Assembly: GCA_947306845.1 (NCBI GenBank)
Contig: CAMZHP010000079.1
Coordinates: 1 to 11,720, forward strand
Direction of reading: 5' to 3'
DNA length: 11,720 nucleotides
Source of the DNA: an uncultured Prevotellaceae bacterium
GTDB taxonomy: Bacteria > Bacteroidota > Bacteroidia > Bacteroidales > Bacteroidaceae
Every line of letters begins with the position of its first letter. The stretch's first letter is position 1. The translations under genes were made by a program, and so were the position numbers. Below the pieces are notes generated by a model that saw only the letters and a program-made list of their open reading frames with translations, was not told the origin of the DNA and made no database searches. Positions 1-8,129 of the stretch are shown here, piece by piece.

Positions 1-778
1 CTCGTTCAGCATTATAGTCAATGGTGCGGATGCCGTAGGTGACGCTGACACGGTCTCCCTCGGGGATGGTAAGTTCTGTCTCGTAGAGATATGGGTCGTC
101 TGGTGACCAGAGCCGGGGTTGCTCCACCTCAATGGTTCGCTGCAACTGTCTGGTACTGCCGTCGGCACAGACGACAGTCGCGCTCAGTTCCACATGGTGC
201 GTGTCGGGTGTGTTGACGGCGATGCTCCAGTCATCGATATAGGTCTTGTCGGTTGTGACGAGCCACACGTTGCGGTAGATGCCCGAACCAGAGTACCAGC
301 GACAGTTTTTCTGCTGTGAGTTGTCGACACTCACCACTATCTCATTGTTCCCCGTATGGATAAACGGTGTGACATCGACCCAAAATGATGAGTATCCATA
401 AGGCCAGCCGCCGGCCTCATGGCCATTGACATAGACGCGTGAATTCATATAGACTCCCTCGAAGTAAAGGCGCACTTTTTTGCCTTCATAGGCTTTGCCT
501 AGTGTCAGCGTGCGTCGGTACCAGCCTTTGCCTGTGGGCAGGTAGCCTCCTTCGTTGCCTGCTGGTGTCTGGGCATTGAAGCGGTGACGGATGCTCCAGT
601 CATGGGGCAGCGTCACCGCTTGGGCTTTGGTAAAATCACTGTCGTTCTCAGCAAACTGCCACTCCGTGTTCAGCAATTGTTTGCGCTGGATGGGAATCTC
701 CTTGGCTGCTGTGGTCTCAGCCATTGTCATCAGCATTGCAGCCATCAGCATCGTGGTTGTCATTCGATAGATATTCAT
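1..778 (-). CDS. GH2 glycoside hydrolase (beta-galactosidase-type), N-terminal part
   Basis: The visible 259 residues are the N-terminal part of an exported glycoside hydrolase family 2 enzyme; the catalytic barrel lies beyond the left edge. Residues 1-25 look like a signal peptide: Arg at 5, a Met/Ala/Leu-rich core at about 10-20, and a likely cleavage after Ala25. Residues 35-175 form the sugar-binding jelly-roll domain, with the family hallmarks LPHDWSI (57-63), GWYRR (85-89), YVNGHEAGGWPYGY (116-129) and RWYSGSGIYRNVWL (160-173). An Ig-like domain follows, with RLWSPDDPYLYE (222-233) and YGIRT (248-252); it looks short, with only about 70 residues between the sugar-binding end and GIRT. 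Family members hydrolyse beta-galactosides, beta-glucuronides or beta-mannosides in the periplasm or at the cell surface. The substrate cannot be told without the catalytic domain. The start codon overlaps the stop of the upstream gene (ATGA), so the two are probably cotranscribed. Confidence 0.93.
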   Translation of the reverse strand, partial: MNIYRMTTTMLMAAMLMTMAETTAAKEIPIQRKQLLNTEWQFAENDSDFTKAQAVTLPHDWSIRHRFNAQTPAGNEGGYLPTGKGWYRRTLTLGKAYEGKKVRLYFEGVYMNSRVYVNGHEAGGWPYGYSSFWVDVTPFIHTGNNEIVVSVDNSQQKNCRWYSGSGIYRNVWLVTTDKTYIDDWSIAVNTPDTHHVELSATVVCADGSTRQLQRTIEVEQPRLWSPDDPYLYETELTIPEGDRVSVTYGIRTIDYNAER

Positions 779-1092
779 AGTTTTTCCAGATATTTCACAT
801 CCTTCCCTTTGGATTTTGCATAGGCGATTTCGCGTCTTGTGCTTTCACCAATGTAGCCCCCAACATTAATGACAAAGATTTCATCTGCCAAGTCAATCTT
901 TGCCAGATGCTGACGGTCAAGCATGTCCTTTACTCCCTCATTCCATACCTCTTCATCGCCGGAATGGCCGAAAAGTCCCACGGAAATAACAATGTTGCCT
1001 TCCAGGGTCAGTCGCTTCTGGGCAGCTAGAAACTCATCTTTGAAGCGTGTGCTGCCACAAAGCGTTATCACTTTAAATCCGTTAATTGTCAT
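775..1092 (-). CDS. Nucleoside 2-deoxyribosyltransferase-like small protein
   Basis: A 105-residue protein resembling the nucleoside 2-deoxyribosyltransferase / DUF4406-type Rossmann-like fold. Visible motifs are LCGSTRF (11-17) near the N-terminus, where this fold binds a nucleotide or sugar phosphate; KIDLADEIFVIN (65-76); and GGYIGESTRREIAYA (78-92). The last resembles the region that carries the catalytic Glu in true deoxyribosyltransferases (here Glu88). Such proteins cleave or exchange N-glycosidic bonds in nucleosides or nucleotides, but this subfamily is usually annotated as hypothetical, so the activity is inferred. I chose the ATG at 1092 because homology begins just after it and it leaves a leader of about 60 bases after the promoter at 1158-1189. 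An in-frame ATG at 1149 would add 19 unlike residues and leave almost no leader. Its stop overlaps the start of the GH2 gene. Confidence 0.82.
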   Translation of the reverse strand: MTINGFKVITLCGSTRFKDEFLAAQKRLTLEGNIVISVGLFGHSGDEEVWNEGVKDMLDRQHLAKIDLADEIFVINVGGYIGESTRREIAYAKSKGKDVKYLEKL

Positions 1093-1157
1093 TCGTTTAT
1101 ATTGAGAAATTGTTAAAAATTTATCAGAAAGAAAAGTCCCTGTCTTCACACAAGAGA

Positions 1158-1189
1158 CAAAGATACGAAAAATAATTCAAGAAAGCAAA
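1158..1189 (-). promoter_or_regulatory. Bacteroidetes-type promoter for the deoxyribosyltransferase-like/GH2 pair
   Basis: On the minus strand TTTG (1189-1186) is followed after exactly 20 bases by TATCTTTG (1165-1158). This fits the Bacteroidetes primary-sigma consensus TTTG-N(about 20)-TAnnTTTG. Transcription would start near 1151, giving a leader of about 60 bases before the ATG at 1092. Confidence 0.75.
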
Positions 1190-1302
1190 AAACCGTCGGT
1201 GATTGTGGCTGCGAGGTGAGGGCAGCACTCCAACAAAGCAGACAAAAGAGAAAATAAACATATTTAACAGACAAAAAATAGCGGTTTTTGAGCATTATTT
1301 CG

Positions 1303-1310
1303 TAAATTTG
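1303..1310 (+). promoter_or_regulatory. -7 box upstream of the vWA/tubulin/actin locus
   Basis: TAAATTTG fits the Bacteroidetes -7 box TAnnTTTG and lies 57 bases before the first start codon of the five-gene locus. No TTTG sits at the usual distance; the nearest (1287-1290) is only 12 bases away. The promoter may therefore be weak or need an activator. A 5-bp hairpin, GCCAT/ATGGC with a 4-base loop (1320-1333), would lie at the very 5' end of the transcript. Confidence 0.5.
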
Positions 1311-1367
1311 CACCCAATAGCCATTATGATGGCGATGTAAGAATAATAGAATAGGCAAACAAACGAT

Positions 1368-2669
1368 ATGATGAGAAAATTGCTGGCCATCCTGCTGGTG
1401 GCAGTTTTGGCCGTATTGGTGGTGTGGATAGGAAGGGGACGTGCCCATGAGGCAGACAATGCAGAGCATTACCTCCCTGCCGACACCGCAACCGTCAGTG
1501 CTGCCAAACCCGTGGTGAAAATCTATATGGAGAACTCGGGCAGTATGAACGGCTATGTGACCACCAACTCGCAATTCAAGAACGCCCTCGGGCATCTCAT
1601 CACCAAGGCCGACGGCTTCTACAGCGGCACTTCGCTCGACTTCATCAACCAAGGCATCTACCACACCCCGCTGTGTGATGACCTTGACAATTTTGTGCTC
1701 AACCTCAATCCGCAGTCGATGCAGGTGGGTAACACCAGTTCGACGGACATCAACAAGATTTTCAAGATGATCCTCGACCATACCCAGCGCGATACCATCT
1801 CAGTGCTCGTGAGCGATTGCATGTATGATGTCGACAATGTGGGCAACCTGCTCTCAGCTGCTGCCAGCAGTACGACGGGCACATTCATGAAGGCCATTCG
1901 CCGTGCCCGCGATAGCAAACATGAGTTCGCCGCCATCATTATGCAGTGTGCCTCGGAATTCAGTGGCAACTATTACGAAGGCAATGCCGCCATTCCGTGC
2001 AACAGCGAGCGCCCGTATTATGTCATCGTGATGGGCAACAAGGAGCAAGTGATGGACTTCAACCGCCACATGGAACTGGAGGACACACCGACGGGACTGC
2101 CTGGACTGCGCCATAAGTTCATGCTCTCCTCCGAGCCCACATGGCTGCTGAATCACATGAATGCACGCATTTTCTCCAGCAATTTCAACAACGCGCTGCG
2201 CATACAGGCACAGCATGATGGACTGAACGTGCGCAAGGTGACCATCGACAAGGAACAGCCCAACTTCAACTTCGCCATTGGCCTGGGCGTGTCACAGCTC
2301 TTCGCCGATGACAGCTACTTGCTCGATGCCAACAATTATGAGGTGGAGCCAGAGCAATACAAAATCACCGATGTCAACGACAAGGCGAAATTCACCGAGT
2401 GTGATTTCTTCCGTCATCCCATCTGCGTACAAATCGTTGCACTCGGTCAGAATTATGTGCCGAAAATCACGCTGAAGCTCAAGAACCAAATCCCAGCTTG
2501 GGTGGAGGAGTGCAGCTACAACAAGCGCCTCGGTACCTTGCCTCCCAGCCACCAGTCGTATGCCATCAAGGAGATGGTGGAGGGCATCTACGGCGCTTTC
2601 TACAACACCAAGGAGAACGACAGCCGTGAACTCTTCCGCCTCGATGTGCGATTTGATGCTTACGAATAA
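1368..2669 (+). CDS. Membrane-anchored vWA-like protein
   Basis: A 433-residue protein, first gene of the five-gene locus. Residues 5-21 are one strongly hydrophobic segment (signal anchor or uncleaved signal). From about residue 48 the sequence reads like a von Willebrand factor A domain: a hydrophobic strand into ENSGS (55-59), where MIDAS motifs have DxSxS; SSTDI (124-128), which could supply the MIDAS Thr; and ISVLVSDCMYD (144-154), which resembles the strand ending in the MIDAS Asp (Asp150). The first metal-ligand position is Glu instead of Asp. Residues from about 250 onward match nothing I recognise. Positive charges flank both sides of the anchor (Arg3, Lys4; Arg23, Arg25), so topology is ambiguous; a periplasmic domain is slightly more likely. 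ATG codons at 1368 and 1371 are equally possible starts. The vWA assignment rests on motifs only. Its role is inferred: metal-dependent binding of a partner in the same locus. Confidence 0.8.
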   Translation: MMRKLLAILLVAVLAVLVVWIGRGRAHEADNAEHYLPADTATVSAAKPVVKIYMENSGSMNGYVTTNSQFKNALGHLITKADGFYSGTSLDFINQGIYHTPLCDDLDNFVLNLNPQSMQVGNTSSTDINKIFKMILDHTQRDTISVLVSDCMYDVDNVGNLLSAAASSTTGTFMKAIRRARDSKHEFAAIIMQCASEFSGNYYEGNAAIPCNSERPYYVIVMGNKEQVMDFNRHMELEDTPTGLPGLRHKFMLSSEPTWLLNHMNARIFSSNFNNALRIQAQHDGLNVRKVTIDKEQPNFNFAIGLGVSQLFADDSYLLDANNYEVEPEQYKITDVNDKAKFTECDFFRHPICVQIVALGQNYVPKITLKLKNQIPAWVEECSYNKRLGTLPPSHQSYAIKEMVEGIYGAFYNTKENDSRELFRLDVRFDAYE

Positions 2670-2710
2670 GTGGATCTCTAAAAATCAACCGAATAAATCG
2701 TTAAACATTT

Positions 2711-3127
2711 ATGGATATTATCTCAAACATTCTGGAACTTTTCGGAGCTGCCTACCTCGGCGACTTCTCCAAGTACATGTTCCAATCGGGCGGCTACAGC
2801 CCCGTCTTTTATGTCATGTTGCTGTTGCCTCTCATCGTGGCGTTTGTCTATTACATCGTGCTCGACCACATCCTGCTGGCTCAGGTGAAGAAATGGTTGT
2901 ATATAGGTCTGGGTACGGCGGCAGTGGCCTCTTTGGCTGACATCTTCATCGCACATCAGAAAATCAGCGGATACACTTTCTCACAGAATATCGTGGATGC
3001 AGGAGTCGGGTCGGCAGACTACCTGTCTTTCGGATTTATCATATTTGCCTACAGCGCACTGCTTTACTTTGTCTTCTCCCTGATCTTCAAATCGTTCAGC
3101 AGCCGCTCCAGAAACATACCTTTCTAA
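2711..3127 (+). CDS. Small three-helix inner-membrane protein
   Basis: A 138-residue protein I do not recognise. Three hydrophobic segments are visible: about residues 30-51, 62-79 and 104-126. The Lys-Lys pair between segments 1 and 2 and the Lys/Arg-rich C-terminal tail (KSFSSRSR) predict, by the positive-inside rule, an outside N-terminus, a cytoplasmic first loop and a cytoplasmic C-terminus. It follows the vWA-like gene by 41 bases and precedes the tubulin-like gene by only 4 bases, so it is almost certainly cotranscribed and probably translationally coupled with the latter. Its position between a membrane-anchored vWA-like protein and a soluble tubulin-like protein suggests a membrane receptor or adaptor for the assembly. 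That is inference. Confidence 0.82.
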   Translation: MDIISNILELFGAAYLGDFSKYMFQSGGYSPVFYVMLLLPLIVAFVYYIVLDHILLAQVKKWLYIGLGTAAVASLADIFIAHQKISGYTFSQNIVDAGVGSADYLSFGFIIFAYSALLYFVFSLIFKSFSSRSRNIPF

Positions 3128-3131
3128 GACA

Positions 3132-4592
3132 ATGAGCAAACTCTATATCTTCGGTATCGGAGGAACGGGGGCACGTGTGCTCCGGTCTCTTACCATGCTC
3201 CTCGCATCAGGAGTCTCACTGGGTGACAAGACCGACACCATCGTGCCCGTCATTATCGATCCCGATACCAGCAACGGCGACCTCACTCGCACCGTGTCGC
3301 TCATGAACCTCTACATGAAGATACGCCAGCATCTCAGTTTCGACAACCGTCCTGAGAAGAAGGGTTATTTCCATGTGGGTATTGATGACATGAACACCAG
3401 TTTCAGGTTGCACCTCAACAATGTGGCGAACATGAAGTTCGCCGACTATATCGCATACAACAGGTTTGCCAACCAGGGACAGGCGGACAGCAACCAGGCG
3501 CTGCTGAGTCTCCTCTTCTCGGACAAGAACCTTGCCTGTCCGCTTGATGTGGGCTTCAAGGGCAACCCCAACATGGGTAGCATCGTGCTCAATGACCCGA
3601 AGAACACCGAGTCGATGATCGCACTGCTCCAACATTTCCAGTCCGACGACCGCATCTTCATTGTCAGCAGTATCTTCGGCGGGACGGGAGCCGCAGGATT
3701 CCCCTTGTTGCAGAAAACCTTCCGTGAGGCGGAACGGCTCAACATGCCCAACTCATCGGCCATTGCCAATGCTGCCATCGGTGCCGTCACCGTGCTTCCT
3801 TATTTCGGACTCAAGGAGAACAAAGACAGCGAGATCAACATGGAGACCTTCATCTCCAAGACAAAGGCTGCCCTGAAATACTATATCGGCAACCTCGACG
3901 TGGACAATCTCTATTATATCTGTGACTCCATCAAAAACAGGTATGAGAACGTGGAGGGAGCGACGGAACAGCGCAACAAAGCGCATTTCGCAGAATTGGC
4001 TGCCGCCCTGGCCATTGTCGATTTCGCCACCGCCAACGTGGAGCACAATCGCGTGCAGACCAATGCCTCCTTCAGGGAGTTCTCCGTTAAGGCCGACCAG
4101 AACCCGCTGTCGCTCGGCGATCTGTGCACCTCAACCTTTGGACAGGTGGGGCGCGAGATGATGAGTTTCTATCTCTTCTCACGCTTCATGATGGAGCATT
4201 TCGACCAGACCCGTGACTATGCCTGGGCGAAGACACCGCAGATGAAGAATGCCAGTTTCAATGACGCCTTCTTCGCCGACCTGCGCCAGTTCGCAGATGC
4301 CTACAAGAACCAATGGCTCAAGGAGCTGTCGGACAACCAGCGTAGTTTCCAGCCGTTCGACCTCTTCGCCAATACCGACGACGTGTTCGACACCATCATG
4401 CACATCGAGCCGCGCAAGACATCGATGCTGGGCAGGTTGCTGGGCAAGAACCTCAAAGGATATCCTGCCATCGACACCGAGATCTCCGATGTGTCGATGA
4501 AGAAATACAGGGGACTCGACACCTACAATTTCTTCATCACCGTGCACGAGACGGCCATCAACAATGTCATCAAGAAGAAATACAATATTTAG
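3132..4592 (+). CDS. Tubulin/FtsZ-superfamily-like protein
   Basis: A 486-residue soluble protein with two glycine-rich motifs placed as in the tubulin/FtsZ GTPase fold. The N-terminal strand leads into FGIGGTGARVLRSL (7-20), matching the first phosphate loop. SSIFGGTGAAG (179-189) matches the tubulin signature GGGTG(S/T)G. Between them, IIDPDTSNGD (41-50) is a plausible nucleotide-contacting acidic loop. I cannot place a convincing T7 loop (NxDxxD), which polymerising members use to trigger GTP hydrolysis, so hydrolysis is uncertain. It is longer than bacterial FtsZ (about 380 residues) and unlike it in sequence. It resembles the divergent bacterial 'tubulin-like' families known mainly from comparative genomics, some of which have been proposed to act in membrane remodelling. 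Its tight linkage to a membrane protein upstream and an actin/Hsp70-like protein 19 bases downstream supports a shared function. The fold assignment is fairly firm; the function is not known. Confidence 0.8.
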   Translation: MSKLYIFGIGGTGARVLRSLTMLLASGVSLGDKTDTIVPVIIDPDTSNGDLTRTVSLMNLYMKIRQHLSFDNRPEKKGYFHVGIDDMNTSFRLHLNNVANMKFADYIAYNRFANQGQADSNQALLSLLFSDKNLACPLDVGFKGNPNMGSIVLNDPKNTESMIALLQHFQSDDRIFIVSSIFGGTGAAGFPLLQKTFREAERLNMPNSSAIANAAIGAVTVLPYFGLKENKDSEINMETFISKTKAALKYYIGNLDVDNLYYICDSIKNRYENVEGATEQRNKAHFAELAAALAIVDFATANVEHNRVQTNASFREFSVKADQNPLSLGDLCTSTFGQVGREMMSFYLFSRFMMEHFDQTRDYAWAKTPQMKNASFNDAFFADLRQFADAYKNQWLKELSDNQRSFQPFDLFANTDDVFDTIMHIEPRKTSMLGRLLGKNLKGYPAIDTEISDVSMKKYRGLDTYNFFITVHETAINNVIKKKYNI

Positions 4593-4613
4593 ACGCTATA
4601 TCTGACGCTATAT
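4592..4613 (+). repeat. Short direct repeat at the tubulin-like/actin-like junction
   Basis: GACGCTATAT occurs twice, at 4592-4601 and 4604-4613, with a 12-base period. The first copy begins on the last base of the tubulin-like stop codon, and the second runs into the start codon at 4612. It fills almost the whole intergenic gap and is probably a small tandem duplication. Confidence 0.75.
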
Positions 4614-7600
4614 GCCACACGTTTTCAGATTCCATAAAGGCAGCGAGACCATTGAGGGATGGCAGGAGACCACCCAACTCGGAACAAAGGACATTGAGGC
4701 CATCGACGACCCCAATGGCGCCAAGGCTTCTCTGCCCATCACCTCCATCCCCACACCATTCGCCGGCTTCGAACTGGCCAAGACTGCTTTCGGCTATTGT
4801 GCCGAGATGGGAGTGAAGGGTTCGTCGATTTACCACAAGATGGCTGCCAATGCCCTCGACGTGCTCGAGATATTCTTTGGCTACCGCACCAAATATGCAC
4901 GTCTGTTCCAGATTGTGACATGGGATAAGACCAACGACCTCCAGCGGTTGGCAGCCGATGGCGTGCCAGAGCATGCTGCCGTGGCGGCCACGCTCCAGCT
5001 CTTCCTCTCGCAGGACGCCCGGAGTTTCAATTTCGCTCGCATGCAGTATATCTACATGCTCAACTACATCGGAGCAGGGGCCGTCGGACAGATCAATATT
5101 GTGGGCGGTACGTCGCCCACTTCTGTGGCCATGGCGTCAGCCAACGACCTGACGTATGTGAATGATGTTTACCTGAGCGGCTATCACCTGGCGTTCCATC
5201 CCGACGAGGACGGCACATACCGCTCCTTGGTGGGCCGCGACCGTGAGTTCCGCGAGTTCATCTACCTGCTCTCCAAACAGCCGGAGTTCAATGCGCTCTA
5301 TCCAGAGGTGCATGCCTATACCGATGCCTGCTTCAGGGCCGACAACGACACGGAATTCAAAAACCGCATGAACGCCATGCAGCCGGGCATGTATATGAGC
5401 GTCTATCAGCCGCTCATCGCCGGAAGCTCACAACTGATGCTGCCGGGCGACATCCCGTTGATGTGCCTCCCTGGTGACAAAATTGCCTCGGATAGCGATT
5501 TCCGTATCTTTTCCGAAAATGGTGGCGACCGACTGCCTCTGGTGCTGCCCTCAGAACCCTATTTCGAGCCAGAGATGCGCTACACCACCACCGACTGGAA
5601 TTCTCATCTCATGGCACCGCTCAGTGACCCGAGGCCGATGGAGGAGCGCACACTGCCTTTCGACTCTACCCAATATCCATACCTCACCACCGACGATGTG
5701 TTTGAGCCTTATCTGATGAAGGTGCCGTTCCCAGTGAACGAGGCGGCTTTCTTCACCAATTTCTTCCGGGGCGCCAACAAGACTTCCGACGAGTGCCAGT
5801 ATCTGCTGCCGCTCAAACCGGAAATCATGCGCTATCTGTCGGTAAAGACGTTGACAGGCTATGCTGGCAACACCTCTAAACCGGTGTTCCAACTCACGGA
5901 GATGCCCGATGGGCGCATACAGGCGGTCATCAACATCCCTGTGCAGAAAGGGCGTTATGTCACCCTCCACCGAGAATACACGGCGGCGCAGGTTGACCCT
6001 GACCCCGACCGTCTTATCTGGCCTATCATGGATTGTCGCTTCGACCTCTTCCTCTTCCCGAGCTATCATATCGATGACCCGACACTGGAGAAGCCACAGC
6101 GGGTGTATCTCGTGGATGAGGATACGGCAGGCTACCGCAAGGATCAGTTCCGCTACGCAGTCTATGCTTATCGCAACTATGGGGCGGAACCCTTGGCACA
6201 GACCCTCGTCGACAGGGCCGACAAGCGCAGGCAGTTCCTCTCGTCCAAATACTTCTGTCTCAGCGAGGAGTACGACTTCCTGGTGGTTACCAATACCATC
6301 GCCAATGGCGTGCTTGTGCCGCTCTTCCGCGATGTGAGGCAGGGCAGCCGCATCTTCGACTTTGCCATCGACTTCGGTACAACCAACACGCACATCGAAT
6401 ACCGCACGGATACCGACACCGAGCCGCAGCCATTCACCATCTCGCCCGATGAGGTGCAGGTGCTCTCCCTCAACTCTCTCTCACGTCGCTCTGTGGAGAT
6501 GATCGACCAGGAGGGACTGGAGTCTTTCTATGGTGGTCCGGCACAGTCTTTCATGCAGGAATTCGTGCCTGTAAGCATCGGACAGGGAGAGATCGCACGC
6601 TTCCCCATGCGCACCAACCTGTGCTATCGTGCAGGTCACAGTGTGGAGGGGCGCGACGTGTTCCCGCTGGCCGACTACAACATCGGCTTCCACTACGAGA
6701 AAGAGGATACCTATGACTATAATGAGACACGGCCCGACCTAAAGTGGGACAGCAGCCGTGGCAACAACATCCTTATCGAGGCTTATTTTGAGGAGATCCT
6801 GATACTCATCCGCAACAAGGTGTTGCTCTCAGGAGGCTTCCTCAGCCGCACTGGCATCACATGGTTCTACCCTGTGTGCATGCAACCTTACCAGATCTCC
6901 AACCTGGAGAACTCATGGAACAAACTTTGTCGCAGGCTGATTGCCCCACAGGGATACAAGCTCCAGAAAGTGGCAGAGTCGCTGGCACCATATTATTACT
7001 ATACCAAGAAGGAGGATGTGGATGCCGAGAGCCGTCCTGTCGTCTCGATGGACATCGGTGGCGGCACCACCGACTTCGTGGTCTATCACCGTGGCAACAC
7101 GGCGGTGCTCATCTCGTCGGTGCGCTTCGCAGGCAACAACATCTATGGTGACTTCCTCGGCAGAGGCACGGAATACAATGGATTCTACAAGGCTTTCTCC
7201 CCTGACTTCGACATGAAGCTGCGCGACATCAGCGGGGTGAGCGATGTGTATGCCAAGGCCAAGCGCAACAGTTCGGAGTTCGTCTCCTTCCTCTATTCAC
7301 TTGACAGCAATCCGCGTATGGTGGGTCGGGGTGTGTCGTTCTCCGAGGAATTGCGTGCCAATCAGGAACTGCGTGTCGTGCTGATGCTCTTCTATGCTGC
7401 CGAGGTGTGGTATGCCGCACGTCTGCTGGAGATGAAGGGGCTCAAGACTCCTGCCTATATTACCGTGAGCGGAACAGCCTCCAAGGTACTGGGACTCATC
7501 GGTAGTATCGATGCCTTGCAAGCGCTGGCCACACATATCTTCAATGATGTGCTGGGCGACGACGGCAAAGTGGAACTCAAACTGGTGGAGAATCCGAAGG

Positions 7601-8025
7601 AAATCACCTGCAAGGGTGGCCTCAATATGAAACAGCGCTTTGTGGTGGATGACGTGGAGGAAATCACTCGCTTCCGCACAGGGTCAGCCACATTGGACGC
7701 TTTCTTTGTGCCACGCTATAACGACATCAATGGGAAGGTGCGCGATGAGGTGCTGGCTTCCTATCGGGAATTCGTCGATTATTTCTTCGCACTCAACAAA
7801 AAGTATAGTTTCACCAAATACTTCGGTGTGTCCAACGAACGGGAGTTCGCGCTCTTCCGCACCGTGCTCACAGAGAAAGCCGAGCAGGACTTCAACAAGG
7901 CCATTGAGGCGCGCCGCGACAGCATGACGGATGAGGAGAACCCTGAGATCAAAGACTCGCTCTTCTTCATTCCGCTCACCGGTGGCATCAGCCGTCTGGC
8001 CCTGCACATCGCCCAAAACGGTTGA
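4612..8025 (+). CDS. Large actin/Hsp70-superfamily ATPase-like protein with unknown N-terminal half
   Basis: A 1137-residue protein. The second half carries the nucleotide-binding signatures of the actin/Hsp70/sugar-kinase superfamily in the right order: phosphate-1 loop AIDFGTTNT (585-593), phosphate-2 loop MDIGGGTTDF (813-822), and one or two candidate adenosine motifs, TVSGTASKVLGLIG (951-964) and PLTGGISRLAL near 1121-1131. The spacing between the phosphate loops (about 227 residues) is wider than in Hsp70, which implies insertions. Residues 1-580 match nothing I recognise; they are soluble, with no membrane segment, and include the run SIPTPFAGFELAKTAFGYC near 45-63. The protein is far longer than Hsp70 (about 640 residues) or MreB (about 350). 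Large Hsp70-like proteins such as SrfB of enterobacteria are a possible comparison, but I see no sure link. It is presumably a cytosolic ATPase acting with the tubulin-like protein. Its function is unknown. Confidence 0.85.
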   Translation: MPHVFRFHKGSETIEGWQETTQLGTKDIEAIDDPNGAKASLPITSIPTPFAGFELAKTAFGYCAEMGVKGSSIYHKMAANALDVLEIFFGYRTKYARLFQIVTWDKTNDLQRLAADGVPEHAAVAATLQLFLSQDARSFNFARMQYIYMLNYIGAGAVGQINIVGGTSPTSVAMASANDLTYVNDVYLSGYHLAFHPDEDGTYRSLVGRDREFREFIYLLSKQPEFNALYPEVHAYTDACFRADNDTEFKNRMNAMQPGMYMSVYQPLIAGSSQLMLPGDIPLMCLPGDKIASDSDFRIFSENGGDRLPLVLPSEPYFEPEMRYTTTDWNSHLMAPLSDPRPMEERTLPFDSTQYPYLTTDDVFEPYLMKVPFPVNEAAFFTNFFRGANKTSDECQYLLPLKPEIMRYLSVKTLTGYAGNTSKPVFQLTEMPDGRIQAVINIPVQKGRYVTLHREYTAAQVDPDPDRLIWPIMDCRFDLFLFPSYHIDDPTLEKPQRVYLVDEDTAGYRKDQFRYAVYAYRNYGAEPLAQTLVDRADKRRQFLSSKYFCLSEEYDFLVVTNTIANGVLVPLFRDVRQGSRIFDFAIDFGTTNTHIEYRTDTDTEPQPFTISPDEVQVLSLNSLSRRSVEMIDQEGLESFYGGPAQSFMQEFVPVSIGQGEIARFPMRTNLCYRAGHSVEGRDVFPLADYNIGFHYEKEDTYDYNETRPDLKWDSSRGNNILIEAYFEEILILIRNKVLLSGGFLSRTGITWFYPVCMQPYQISNLENSWNKLCRRLIAPQGYKLQKVAESLAPYYYYTKKEDVDAESRPVVSMDIGGGTTDFVVYHRGNTAVLISSVRFAGNNIYGDFLGRGTEYNGFYKAFSPDFDMKLRDISGVSDVYAKAKRNSSEFVSFLYSLDSNPRMVGRGVSFSEELRANQELRVVLMLFYAAEVWYAARLLEMKGLKTPAYITVSGTASKVLGLIGSIDALQALATHIFNDVLGDDGKVELKLVENPKEITCKGGLNMKQRFVVDDVEEITRFRTGSATLDAFFVPRYNDINGKVRDEVLASYREFVDYFFALNKKYSFTKYFGVSNEREFALFRTVLTEKAEQDFNKAIEARRDSMTDEENPEIKDSLFFIPLTGGISRLALHIAQNG

Positions 8026-8030
8026 TTGAA

Positions 8031-8083
8031 GATTGAAAATTGAAAATTTACTTCTCCGTATGTTGCGTTTTTGACGCAACCCC
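8031..8083. repeat. REP-like hairpin repeat, copy 1
   Basis: An AT-rich arm (8031-8051) is followed by TTCTCCGTATG (8052-8062) and a perfect 7-bp hairpin, GTTGCGT (8062-8068), loop TTTTG, ACGCAAC (8074-8080), then a run of C. A second copy lies at 11597-11648. The 32 bases from 8052 match that copy at 27 positions. Both copies follow directly on a stop codon, as expected for a dispersed palindromic intergenic element. There is no T-tract, so it is not a standard terminator, but it separates the large ATPase gene from the coiled-coil gene and could tune their ratio. Confidence 0.72.
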
Positions 8084-8129
8084 CCATATGCGAATCATAT
8101 ATCCAATCCCCTAAACATCCCTAAAAACA

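Noticed and set aside
1326..1340. Four-codon leader ORF (ATG ATG GCG ATG TAA) before the vWA-like gene
   Set aside because: It is too short to judge, has no ribosome-binding sequence, and such runs occur by chance.
1146..1781. 211-codon open frame on the minus strand across the vWA-like gene start
   Set aside because: It overlaps both the vWA-like coding region and the divergent promoter region, and its translation is repetitive and unlike any family.
3930..4050. A T7-loop (NxDxxD) for GTP hydrolysis in the tubulin-like protein
   Set aside because: No convincing match was found; the HFAELAAALAIVDFA region is the right general area but lacks the acidic pattern, so I did not claim it.
5551..6393. 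280-codon open frame on the minus strand inside the large ATPase-like gene
   Set aside because: It is antisense to a protein with clear superfamily motifs, has no recognisable motif, and is explained by the GC-rich third codon positions of the plus-strand gene.
7684..8079. Minus-strand open frame starting in the hairpin repeat (131 codons)
   Set aside because: Its start lies in a repeat element and the rest is antisense to the ATPase-like gene; the matching frame at 11192-11644 starts the same way because of the second repeat copy.
8062..8085. Rho-independent terminator after the large ATPase-like gene
   Set aside because: The hairpin is followed by a C-run, not T, and is shared with another intergenic site, so a repeat element is the better description.
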